DNA of 64,000 bases, from the NCBI RefSeq assembly GCF_003601985.1, contig NZ_QZXA01000002.1:620001-684000 (forward strand), written 5' to 3'. This DNA is from Mesorhizobium jarvisii (lineage in GTDB: Bacteria; Pseudomonadota; Alphaproteobacteria; Rhizobiales; Rhizobiaceae). The notes under the pieces were generated by a model. That model was not told the origin of the DNA. It did not search any database and saw only the letters and a list, made by a program, of their open reading frames with translations. Both the position numbers and the translations under genes were made by a program. This document shows, piece after piece, positions 8,928 to 16,994 of the stretch (the first letter of the stretch is position 1; each line of letters starts with the position of its first letter).

Positions 8928-11900
8928 TTGATAAGTCCCTTGCGCAAGCCTGCGAAAAAGAAAGCCACGACGACCAATCTGGTCAGACCGAGCCGTGACG
9001 GAGACCAGTTTCACTACCTGTGGGCCGCGCGCCGCTGCCTCAGTCTCCTTCCTCCGGGATCGGACCTCAAGTCGGTAACCGTCGAGGGCGCATCCCCATC
9101 AGATAAGACCGCAAAGGGACCGATCACAGCCGGAGAGGAAGTGATCGATCTCGCCGAATACTTTGGGGATCGTGATTTTGCCAAGGCAACCCTTGTCCGG
9201 TACATCCAGCTCAAACATTCGACCGAGGCACCGAACAAGCCCTGGCCAGCAAGCGGGCTTCAAAACACTATCGCCGGCTTTGCCAAGCGATACAAAGCCA
9301 TTCTCGCTGGCTCTTCGAAGAATGCTGGCTATCCCACACTTGAGTTTGTTTTCGTATCGAATCGGCCAATCAGCCAGGCGGTGCTTGCAGCAGTCGAGAA
9401 CGCGGCGAAAGGACTTTTGGTCAAGCCGGCCGACCTGAAGAAACTAGAAACATACACCGGCCTCAAGGGACCTAAACTCGCGAATTTTTGCAAACTGCTG
9501 ATGCTTGAAGGCCGGCACGATGCGCTGTGGGACCAAAGAAATATTCTTTTCCAGGACGTCAGCCAGTATTTGCCGGATGCGGATGTCGATGCACCAGTCC
9601 AGCTAAAGGAGCTCGTGAACCGCAAGGCTCTCTCTGAGGCCGCAGCCAATCCCAGCATTGAGCGCATGGACGTGCTTCGGGCGTTAAAGGTCGACGAAGG
9701 ATGGCTTTATCCCGCGCCGTGCCGCATCGAGCAGCTCAGCAACGCCATTCCGCGCGAACAGGAACGCGACCTCGTCAACGCCATTATCTGGGCTGCAAGA
9801 CGGCCCGTCGTCGTTCATGCCGAAGGCGGCATTGGCAAGTCGATCTTCGCCAGCCGCATTCACCTCGGGCTGCCACCAGGTTCTGCGAGTATCCTCTATG
9901 ATTGCTTTGGAAACGGCCAGTATCGAAGTGCTACCGGCTATCGCCACCGCCACAAGGATGCGCTCGTTCAAATCGCCAATGAACTTGCCGGAGAAACCCT
10001 GTGTCACCTCTTGATCCCGACATCCCACGCGGGGCCGAGTGACTACCTGAAGAAATTCATCTTTAGGCTTGAGCAGGCCGCCGGCCTTCTTCGCGCGGAA
10101 AATCCGGATGCACTGCTTTGTATCATCATCGATGCCGCCGACAACGCTCAGATGGCGGCGGAAGAGATTGGCGAGGCGCGCGCTTTCATCCGCGATTTGC
10201 TCAGGGAGCAGATACCGGATGGTGTCCGCATAGTCGCCCTTTGCAGGTCTCACCGCCAAGAGAAATTGGACCCGCCGCCGAACACGCTATCCCTTGAACT
10301 GGAATCGTTCAGCCGGGACGAGACCGCCGCCCATCTAAGTCAGGCTTTCCCCGATGCCAGCGAACAGGATATCGATGAATTTCATCGCCTTAGCTCCAAG
10401 AATCCGCGGGTTCAATCGCTTGCCCTTTCGGGCAGCGGGACGCTCCCAGAAATTCTCCGCGAACTTGGCCCCAATCCGACTACCGTTGAAAAGGCTATTG
10501 GCAATCTCCTATCCGCAGCGATTGCCAAGATGCGCGATGAGGCAAGCTCCGTAGAGAAGACCCAGATCGACCGGATCTGTGCGGGCCTTGCCGCCCTGCG
10601 GCCGCTTGTTCCCATTTCGGTTCTTTCTGCAATGTCAGGGGTTTCGGCCTCGGCTATCAAGAGCTTTGCATACGATCTTCGGCGCCCGCTTGTCGTCACG
10701 GGCGAGACTATCCAATTTTTTGATGAGCCTTCCGAAAGTTGGTTCCGTGAGCGGTTCAAGCCAACAGCGGTCGAACTGGCTGCGTTCATTGCCAGCATTA
10801 AGCCGCTTTCTTCGGGTAGCGCCTATGTTGCAGCGGCGCTGCCGCAGCTGATGCTGGAGGCAGGGCAGTTTGACGAGTTGGTTGCGCTCGCACTGTCATC
10901 GGACGCCCTTCCGGAGCTCAACCCGCTCGACCGGCGCGATGTCGAGCTTCAGCGTCTGCAATTTGCACTGAAGGCGAGCCTCCGCGCCAAACGCTATCTT
11001 GATGCTGCCAAGCTCGCATTGAAGACCGGCGGCGAGACGGCCGGCGACAAGCGGCAGCGGACAATACTCCAGGCAAACACGGACTTGGTCTCGACCCTCA
11101 TGGAAGGCGACCGTGTTCAAGAACTTGTTTCGCGCAAAATCTTTGGTTCAGGTTGGGTCGGCTCACATAATGCTTATGAAGCCGCGCTGATGTCTGGCCA
11201 CGCCGAATTGCTAGGTGATGCGCGCAGTCGGTTGCGAATGGCGGCGGAGTGGCTGCGCAACTGGTCACGGCTTCCTGACAAGGAACGCGGCCGCGAAAGG
11301 ATGACCGACAACGATATCGGTGAAATGGCCATTGCATATTTTAACATCCACGGCGCGCGTGCATGCGTTAATAGCCTGAAGGGTTGGACGCCTGCGTCTG
11401 TCCCGTTCACTGTCGGTCGCTATCTCGCGCACCGCTTTGTTGATCATTGCCGCTACAAGGACCTTGACGAGCTTGCGCTTGCGGCAGGAGACAATGTTTA
11501 TCTGCTGTTAGCTATCGTCGTGGAACTCGGCGAACTCGACCGCACACCGCCCAAGGCGGCTGTGGCGAAGTGCTTTAAGCAACTGTGCAAGCCGTCGTTT
11601 ACGTTCGAAACAAGTGAGAATTGGAACGCTTACGACCGCCCTTTGATGGCGGTTACGGCGCTGGTCGAGGCATGCCACCGATTATCCGTCGGCACCGAAA
11701 CAGCACTCGCCAAGCTTCTGTCGCGCTATTTGCCCAAGGAGCCTCCACGCGGTTTGGGCACCCGTTTCAATGACGCGCAGGCGCCGGTCCTTCGTGCTTA
11801 CGCTCTGCGGGCGGCATTGCTTGGAAAGCCGCTGGAACTGCTTGACCTTGCCCATGCCGAGCTTCGCGCGGAGATTGAAAAAGAAAACCACTATTCCCAT

Positions 11901-14900
11901 TCGCAAGAAGCCCAGGAATTCAAGGAGGACGTCGGCGCTTTGTTGCCCTGGCATACTCTTCGGGCGGAACGGCTGATAAGAAAAGCTGGTAAGGCAGGGT
12001 TGGCGGACGCGATTTCGCGTACCGTCAAAGAGTCAGCTTCTGCCGCGCGGATCAACCACCGTGAAGAGTGGCGTACCGCCGACCAGGTTGCAGATCTCTG
12101 GTTAGCTATCCTTGTGCACGCCAAGGCCACGAACAGTACCTCGATCAAGAGGTTCATGGATTGGGTTGCAGGGTTGAAGCGGCCCCTCTACACGCCGACA
12201 CTCGCGCGGCTTGCGCGCTCTATGGCTCGTGCTGGGGGACTGGCCGGGCCTGCGCTTCAATATGCAAGCCGAGCGTTTGACCTCACAGAGGATGAACGCG
12301 ACGGCGCTGATTCAAAAGCCGACATGTATGTGAGCTTGGCAAGGTCGGTGCTCGCGGCAAGCCGGTTGGAGGCTGAGGCTTATTTCAATCAAGCTGTTGA
12401 AGTAGCCAGCAAGGTTGGAGACGAAAATACGGATCGCTGGGCGGCCCTGTTGGATTTAGCCGAGGCCGCTGCCGATAAGGCCCAACCTGCCCCCGAAATG
12501 GCGTACAGCCTCGCCCGTTGCGCTGAAGTTACCTATGACTACGTCGCACGGGACAAGCATTTTGACTGGCATCGGACGGTCGAGGCGATAGCGGCTCTTT
12601 GTCCTGTATCGTGCTTCGCCATATTGAGTCGGTGGCGTGATCGTGCTTTTGGCCGAGCCGGCAGGGTTTTGCGGATAGCGGCAGAGTTCCTTATTGAACG
12701 AAAGGTGCTCGATGCCCGCAAGGCGCTCCCCCTGATTGGGTTCCGTGCGGAATGGGATGAAGCGGATATACTCGCTTCCGCTCTCGAAGCCTGCGGAACG
12801 AAAGCCGAGAAACAGTCTCTTGCTGACTTCGGCTACCATTACATAAAAATGCAGGGGCATACGGTCTCGACCTGGCGCAAGGTAAAGGACCTTTTCGCCA
12901 AGCACGGCATTGTCGCATCTGGTGTCCAAGAGCGTCTTGATCACCAGGAGCGCAGCGAAGAGAGGGGTGAGGACGAAGAGCGGCCTGGAAAAGGCCGCCC
13001 ATCCAAGCGCTGGAAAGAAGATGCCAAGAAGGATTGGCGCGCTATTTTCCGGGGCGTTGATCCGGTTGTGGCCAATGAGCTCTCGCAAGCCCAGCAGCGG
13101 TTCCACAAAACCGAGCCGCCATTCTATCAGGAGCAATTTTTCCAGCAGGCCATCGCGCGCATTCCCGCAGGGAAGGAAGCCGAGTTTGTTGCCGCGTTGG
13201 CCGAAGTGCCTGAGTTCAACCTTCACCACCTGCGATGCTTCCTCGAGAACTTTCCCGCAGATTGGAAAACAAGGCTTTCGGTGAAGGCGGCGATTGCAAC
13301 CACCTTGCGCACCTTCTGCCGGCGATATTGCCTGGAAGTGACCCGTGGCCGGTACTACGAAGTGCTGCCGTTCAACACCGCCTGCGAACTGGCCGGTGTT
13401 CCTGAAGGCGATGTACTTGACGTCGTTCTGGCGGGCATCGGCGAAGTCACAGAAATCATCGATGTTGGCCGACTGTTTACGCTTGTGGGGCTGCTTGCCG
13501 GCAAGCTAAGGCGCCACGAGGCATTGGATGCGCTTGGCTTTGGCCTGAAACTTTTCGATACCGTCCTTAAAGAGACCGACGGCGACGGGCCGTGGTCTAT
13601 TGCTCTTGCGCCAGTAGGGGACATCGATAGCGCTCTTGCAGGATATGTCTTTGGCGCACTCGCTTCGCCCCAAGCGTCAAAGCGCTGGGAGGCCGCACAT
13701 GTGGTTCATGGTCTCTGCGTCCTTCGGCATCACAGGATCGTTTCTGCTTTGGTGGCATTTGTCGACGGCAATTTAGGTGGTGTCTTTGCCGATGCCGGGC
13801 TGTTTTTTTACAGCCTGCATGCGCGCCAGTGGTTGCTGATTGCACTTGCGCGGGCCGCCGGGGACTGTCCCGATGTTGTGGCAAACCATGCTGACTTCAT
13901 CCTCAAACACGTTGCCCCGTCGGAGACTCATGTTGTCATTCGTGAATTGGCGAAACGCGCAGCGCTCGCACTGATCGATGCTGGATTGCTGGATCTAGGA
14001 TTACGCGCACAAATCTTGGCCGTGAACGTATCGCCGTTCCCACCGATCGAAGCACGGTCGTATGAGCGGGGAAGCGCGCGTTCTTCGCCAAAGGCGTTCG
14101 ACGACGACCGCTTCTATTTTGACTATGACATGGAATCCTATTGGTTCCCGCCACTAGCAAAGTGCTTCGGTCTTCTGGGCGACGACGTCCAAGAGCGGGC
14201 CGCAACAGTCATAACGGCGGACTGGCAGTATCCCGGCCGGTTGCACTGGGAAGAGGATGCGCGAAGCCGGCGCAAGATGTTCGACTACGATGATACACGG
14301 CATTCGCATAGTTCGTACCCGAGCGTTGACGATCTCCGGTTCTACCTAGGGTCCCATGCTACGATGGTCGTGGCTGGGCAGCTTTTGGCCACTAGGCCGA
14401 CCTATCGTAACCCGGACTCGACCGAGGATGACTTTTCGGAATGGCTCCGCTCACACCATGACCTGTCCCGCCAGAACGGCTATTGGCTCGCTGACCGGCG
14501 AGACCCTATCCCGATTGATACTCTTTCCTCGAAAAATGACATCAAAGACACCGATTGGCCTTCATCCGTTCGCCGCGCGGACATAGATCGCCTACTTTCC
14601 CCATCGCCGGGAATGATGACACTTTGGGGGCACTGGGATGCTTCGTCAGGCAGGCGACGCGAAGAATGCACGATCCGAAGCGCCCTTGTTTCATCCGAGA
14701 GGGCATCAGCACTGCTTCGCGCGCTGCAAAGTGTTGATGACCCCGATGACTACTTGATTCCGAATGCTGAAGATGACCGCCAGATCGACTTTGGGGCATT
14801 TCAGTTGAAGGGCTGGATCGTTGATCGCACGCATGAGCGGGGTATTGACGACAAAGACCCTTGGGCAGGGGATATTCGCTACCCGGCACCGCGGCCGTCG

Positions 14901-15242
14901 AACGAGGTTATCGATGAGATGAAACTGACCGCCGACCGCGAAAGTCGGTACTGGCGGCTAGGCAATAAAGGGCCTGCTGCCATGGTCAGCGAAACCTGGG
15001 GGGTGTTTCACGAAAAGGACGATGGTGCCGGCGACAGGCGCGGCAGCCGGGCTCAGGCTTCGCTGCCGTTCATTCGAGAGCTATTGCGCAAGCTCGACAT
15101 GAGCATGATCGTTAAAGTGGAAATCGAGCGGCGGCGCAGCTACTCTCGATACGAAAGCCAAGATGAAGATGACAATAAGAAAGCCACGCCAACGGTCCAA
15201 CTCTTCCTCATCAAATCCGACGGAAGTGTCCAAACATGCTGA
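8928..15242 (+). CDS. avs3a: Avs3-like STAND NTPase with N-terminal nuclease domain
   Basis: A 2104-residue protein with a TTG start. Residues about 20-100 have the Cap4/DUF4297-Mrr pattern of a PD-(D/E)xK nuclease: DGDQFHYLWAA, TVEG, EEVIDLAEYFG, and the catalytic-like YIQLKHS near residues 90-97. A STAND ATPase follows, with Walker A AEGGIGKS (about 297-304) and Walker B LLCIIIDAADN (about 390-400). The remaining 1500 or so residues are helical repeat-like sequence, the expected target-sensor region. Known Avs3 proteins recognise phage large terminase and then degrade DNA. The size, domain order and small downstream partner match AVAST type 3. The specific type is an inference; STAND-nuclease is well supported. 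Confidence 0.8.
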   Translation: MISPLRKPAKKKATTTNLVRPSRDGDQFHYLWAARRCLSLLPPGSDLKSVTVEGASPSDKTAKGPITAGEEVIDLAEYFGDRDFAKATLVRYIQLKHSTEAPNKPWPASGLQNTIAGFAKRYKAILAGSSKNAGYPTLEFVFVSNRPISQAVLAAVENAAKGLLVKPADLKKLETYTGLKGPKLANFCKLLMLEGRHDALWDQRNILFQDVSQYLPDADVDAPVQLKELVNRKALSEAAANPSIERMDVLRALKVDEGWLYPAPCRIEQLSNAIPREQERDLVNAIIWAARRPVVVHAEGGIGKSIFASRIHLGLPPGSASILYDCFGNGQYRSATGYRHRHKDALVQIANELAGETLCHLLIPTSHAGPSDYLKKFIFRLEQAAGLLRAENPDALLCIIIDAADNAQMAAEEIGEARAFIRDLLREQIPDGVRIVALCRSHRQEKLDPPPNTLSLELESFSRDETAAHLSQAFPDASEQDIDEFHRLSSKNPRVQSLALSGSGTLPEILRELGPNPTTVEKAIGNLLSAAIAKMRDEASSVEKTQIDRICAGLAALRPLVPISVLSAMSGVSASAIKSFAYDLRRPLVVTGETIQFFDEPSESWFRERFKPTAVELAAFIASIKPLSSGSAYVAAALPQLMLEAGQFDELVALALSSDALPELNPLDRRDVELQRLQFALKASLRAKRYLDAAKLALKTGGETAGDKRQRTILQANTDLVSTLMEGDRVQELVSRKIFGSGWVGSHNAYEAALMSGHAELLGDARSRLRMAAEWLRNWSRLPDKERGRERMTDNDIGEMAIAYFNIHGARACVNSLKGWTPASVPFTVGRYLAHRFVDHCRYKDLDELALAAGDNVYLLLAIVVELGELDRTPPKAAVAKCFKQLCKPSFTFETSENWNAYDRPLMAVTALVEACHRLSVGTETALAKLLSRYLPKEPPRGLGTRFNDAQAPVLRAYALRAALLGKPLELLDLAHAELRAEIEKENHYSHSQEAQEFKEDVGALLPWHTLRAERLIRKAGKAGLADAISRTVKESASAARINHREEWRTADQVADLWLAILVHAKATNSTSIKRFMDWVAGLKRPLYTPTLARLARSMARAGGLAGPALQYASRAFDLTEDERDGADSKADMYVSLARSVLAASRLEAEAYFNQAVEVASKVGDENTDRWAALLDLAEAAADKAQPAPEMAYSLARCAEVTYDYVARDKHFDWHRTVEAIAALCPVSCFAILSRWRDRAFGRAGRVLRIAAEFLIERKVLDARKALPLIGFRAEWDEADILASALEACGTKAEKQSLADFGYHYIKMQGHTVSTWRKVKDLFAKHGIVASGVQERLDHQERSEERGEDEERPGKGRPSKRWKEDAKKDWRAIFRGVDPVVANELSQAQQRFHKTEPPFYQEQFFQQAIARIPAGKEAEFVAALAEVPEFNLHHLRCFLENFPADWKTRLSVKAAIATTLRTFCRRYCLEVTRGRYYEVLPFNTACELAGVPEGDVLDVVLAGIGEVTEIIDVGRLFTLVGLLAGKLRRHEALDALGFGLKLFDTVLKETDGDGPWSIALAPVGDIDSALAGYVFGALASPQASKRWEAAHVVHGLCVLRHHRIVSALVAFVDGNLGGVFADAGLFFYSLHARQWLLIALARAAGDCPDVVANHADFILKHVAPSETHVVIRELAKRAALALIDAGLLDLGLRAQILAVNVSPFPPIEARSYERGSARSSPKAFDDDRFYFDYDMESYWFPPLAKCFGLLGDDVQERAATVITADWQYPGRLHWEEDARSRRKMFDYDDTRHSHSSYPSVDDLRFYLGSHATMVVAGQLLATRPTYRNPDSTEDDFSEWLRSHHDLSRQNGYWLADRRDPIPIDTLSSKNDIKDTDWPSSVRRADIDRLLSPSPGMMTLWGHWDASSGRRREECTIRSALVSSERASALLRALQSVDDPDDYLIPNAEDDRQIDFGAFQLKGWIVDRTHERGIDDKDPWAGDIRYPAPRPSNEVIDEMKLTADRESRYWRLGNKGPAAMVSETWGVFHEKDDGAGDRRGSRAQASLPFIRELLRKLDMSMIVKVEIERRRSYSRYESQDEDDNKKATPTVQLFLIKSDGSVQTC

Positions 15243-16017
15243 CGCGATCTTGGCCCTTGGCAAAGAGCTCATCGCCGAACTGAAGCTCGCCGACACCAAC
15301 GACACCCTGTCGCGCTGGATGGTCCATTACCTTGCCGAGCAAATCAAAAATGCCGAACAGGAAACTGCGAAGGATCACGCACAGCGTGTCATAGCATGCC
15401 GCGATGCAATTCTCGCCCTTTGGCAACACAGGCACGAGTTGCCAAGTGGCAGCCGTCCGTTTCAGGAACTCGAACCGATATTAAGAACGTTAGCGTCACT
15501 CGATACTGACGCCGGCCCGCATCGCTATTTCCCGCCTCCGTTGCCACACGAGAGTGCACGCAAAGAGAGCAAGGCGTCGCAACAATGGCTGCAATTGGCG
15601 GAGCGTCTCGACTATTCCGCGCGGATTCTCATCAGGCAATGCCTGGCGAACGCGGCAGACAACGCGATCGACAAATCAAAGGAATGGGTCGCACTTGCCC
15701 AGAAGGCCGGCCTTGAGCAGATTGAATTGCCGATCTTGCGGATCATTATTGCGGACGGCGATCTCGCAGACACAAGCGATCCCAACGAAGAGCAGCGGAA
15801 GCTCCTGAAGGATCGCGCAGACAAGCTACGTGGATTTGTGGAACTAGCAACGGCGGTTATCGAGGAATATGAAAGCCAACTCAACGGAAAGCCTGGCGCA
15901 AAAGTCAAAAGACCCAAGGCGCTTAATGCGCCTGCTGTTTCCCGTTTAACCAAGCCCGCACAGTTGATCGTTGAAGAGCGTAGGTTTCGCCGCAAGAGGG
16001 CAGCGAAGAAGCTTTGA
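15163..16017 (+). CDS. avs3b: Avs3b-like partner of the STAND NTPase
   Basis: A 284-residue, mostly helical soluble protein whose ATG lies 80 bp inside the 3' end of the upstream STAND gene, in another frame. Reading starts MKMTIRKPRQRSNSSSS and ends in a very basic tail (RRFRRKRAAKKL). No catalytic motif is visible. Type 3 AVAST loci carry a second, poorly understood gene after the large ATPase, and position, size and helical composition fit that role. A later start inside the frame is possible, because the first 20 residues are low in complexity, but any start keeps the genes close or overlapping. Confidence 0.65.
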   Translation: MKMTIRKPRQRSNSSSSNPTEVSKHADAILALGKELIAELKLADTNDTLSRWMVHYLAEQIKNAEQETAKDHAQRVIACRDAILALWQHRHELPSGSRPFQELEPILRTLASLDTDAGPHRYFPPPLPHESARKESKASQQWLQLAERLDYSARILIRQCLANAADNAIDKSKEWVALAQKAGLEQIELPILRIIIADGDLADTSDPNEEQRKLLKDRADKLRGFVELATAVIEEYESQLNGKPGAKVKRPKALNAPAVSRLTKPAQLIVEERRFRRKRAAKKL

Positions 16018-16161
16018 GCCTTCCGTATACTACTTGACGATTTGTGGGGTCAGCCTGCTGCGCAGAACCGGGCTCTAGGCGCACGCGCCCGAAGCCGCTG
16101 CGCGCCTCCGCCCGTTGGGTGACGATCCTTTGCCCAAGACAGGGATCACAGGGTTCAGCCC

Positions 16162-16494
16162 TCACACCTTCCCCCCCTCTCGGCTGCGCCTCACTCGCTG
16201 CGAACCGGGTGGCCCCCTAACGATTTTTCTTGTTGCTCCTCCTAGCTCGGTCTCGCCGCTGATCCTTTCTTCGTGCCGTTCCGCATCGAACGCTTGCCTT
16301 CCTCTCGCTAGCCATAGGTCCCGAGCATGCTCGCCTTCATGGCTCTGCAGCTTGGCGGCGATCCAGAGTAGCGCGCCGTAGATGGTGGCGCGATCATCGG
16401 CGGTCAGATCAACGATGCCTGCCTTGACGACGAGACCGCCGAGTTCGATCAGATGTCTAGTGCGCTTACGGCGGTCGACCTGCCAGGTGCGCAT
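16162..16494 (-). CDS. traD: conjugal transfer protein TraD (Ti type)
   Basis: About 110 residues from MRTWQVDRRKRTRHLIELGG. The core RKRTRHLIELGGLVVKAG followed by a hydrophobic, helical stretch is typical of the small TraD of Agrobacterium/Rhizobium Dtr regions. The family is usually about 70 residues, so the 35-residue C-terminal extension is unusual. The start lies two bases after the end of traC, indicating translational coupling. In Ti plasmids traD is followed by the coupling-protein gene traG, which is absent here. Exact role in DNA processing is not known. Confidence 0.75.
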   Translation of the reverse strand: MRTWQVDRRKRTRHLIELGGLVVKAGIVDLTADDRATIYGALLWIAAKLQSHEGEHARDLWLARGRQAFDAERHEERISGETELGGATRKIVRGPPGSQRVRRSREGGKV

Positions 16495-16495
16495 G

Positions 16496-16822
16496 TCATT
16501 GCGAGCCCGTGCTGCCTGCCGGCGATTGCGAGCTGCTCGGTTGCGATGGAGCGCTGCGCTGGTTGCGCAGAGACGCCGGATCAACTCGTCTGGACCGACT
16601 TTCGAAAAACGTCACCCCACGCTTGGCCCATGCCTCACGCCTTGCGGTGTCTTTCGTTTCGGCGATTGCGATCAGCGCGCCGGCCAGTTCGTCGGTGCTG
16701 AGCTGATCGGCGCCGGTGGCGATGACCAGTTCGCCAAGCTGCTGTACCTTTCGTGTTTTGAGCTCCCGGGCCTTTTCTTCCAGTGCCTTTAGTTCAGTGT
16801 CGAAGTCCCGTGGTTTGCGCAT
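16496..16822 (-). CDS. traC: conjugal transfer protein TraC (Ti type)
   Basis: About 108 residues starting MRKPRDFDTELKALEEKA; an in-frame ATG four codons earlier (16834) is the alternative. The MRKP.D.D.ELKALE.KA...K..K..QLGELV pattern is that of TraC in the Ti-type DNA transfer and replication operon. The C-terminus is Ser/Pro-rich and low in complexity. It is transcribed divergently from traA, with the oriT-like sequence between them, the classical traCD-oriT-traA order. TraC is an accessory relaxosome protein in these systems. Confidence 0.8.
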   Translation of the reverse strand: MRKPRDFDTELKALEEKARELKTRKVQQLGELVIATGADQLSTDELAGALIAIAETKDTARREAWAKRGVTFFESRSRRVDPASLRNQRSAPSQPSSSQSPAGSTGSQ

Positions 16823-16934
16823 GGCCGTCTCCATCGACTGTTGATGTGACGATCATAGGCGAGCGCCTGTCGGAAGGCTTCAGGGTTGCCGAGACAGCCC
16901 GGGACGGGCTGGTCCGTCCCGAGAATTTTTCGAG

Positions 16935-16972
16935 GGAGGGCGCGCTTATACGTCGTGCCGACGTGCGCTTTG
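16935..16972. other. oriT: oriT-like transfer origin (Ti/RSF1010 type)
   Basis: The intergenic DNA between traC and traA contains GGGCGCGCTTATACGTCG at 16938-16955, followed by TGC and CGACGT. This is very close to the Ti-plasmid oriT core as I remember it (GGGCGCAATTATACGTCGC with a flanking inverted repeat). The ACGTCG/CGACGT inverted repeat with a 3-base loop is visible at 16950-16964. Position between divergent traCD and traA is the same as in Ti plasmids. The exact nick site cannot be called by eye. Confidence 0.75.
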
Positions 16973-16994
16973 ACGTGCAAATGATCTGGTCGCG

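Noticed and set aside
12456..13229. Long minus-strand frames inside the STAND gene
   Set aside because: They are antisense shadows of the GC-rich coding sequence and have no start signals.
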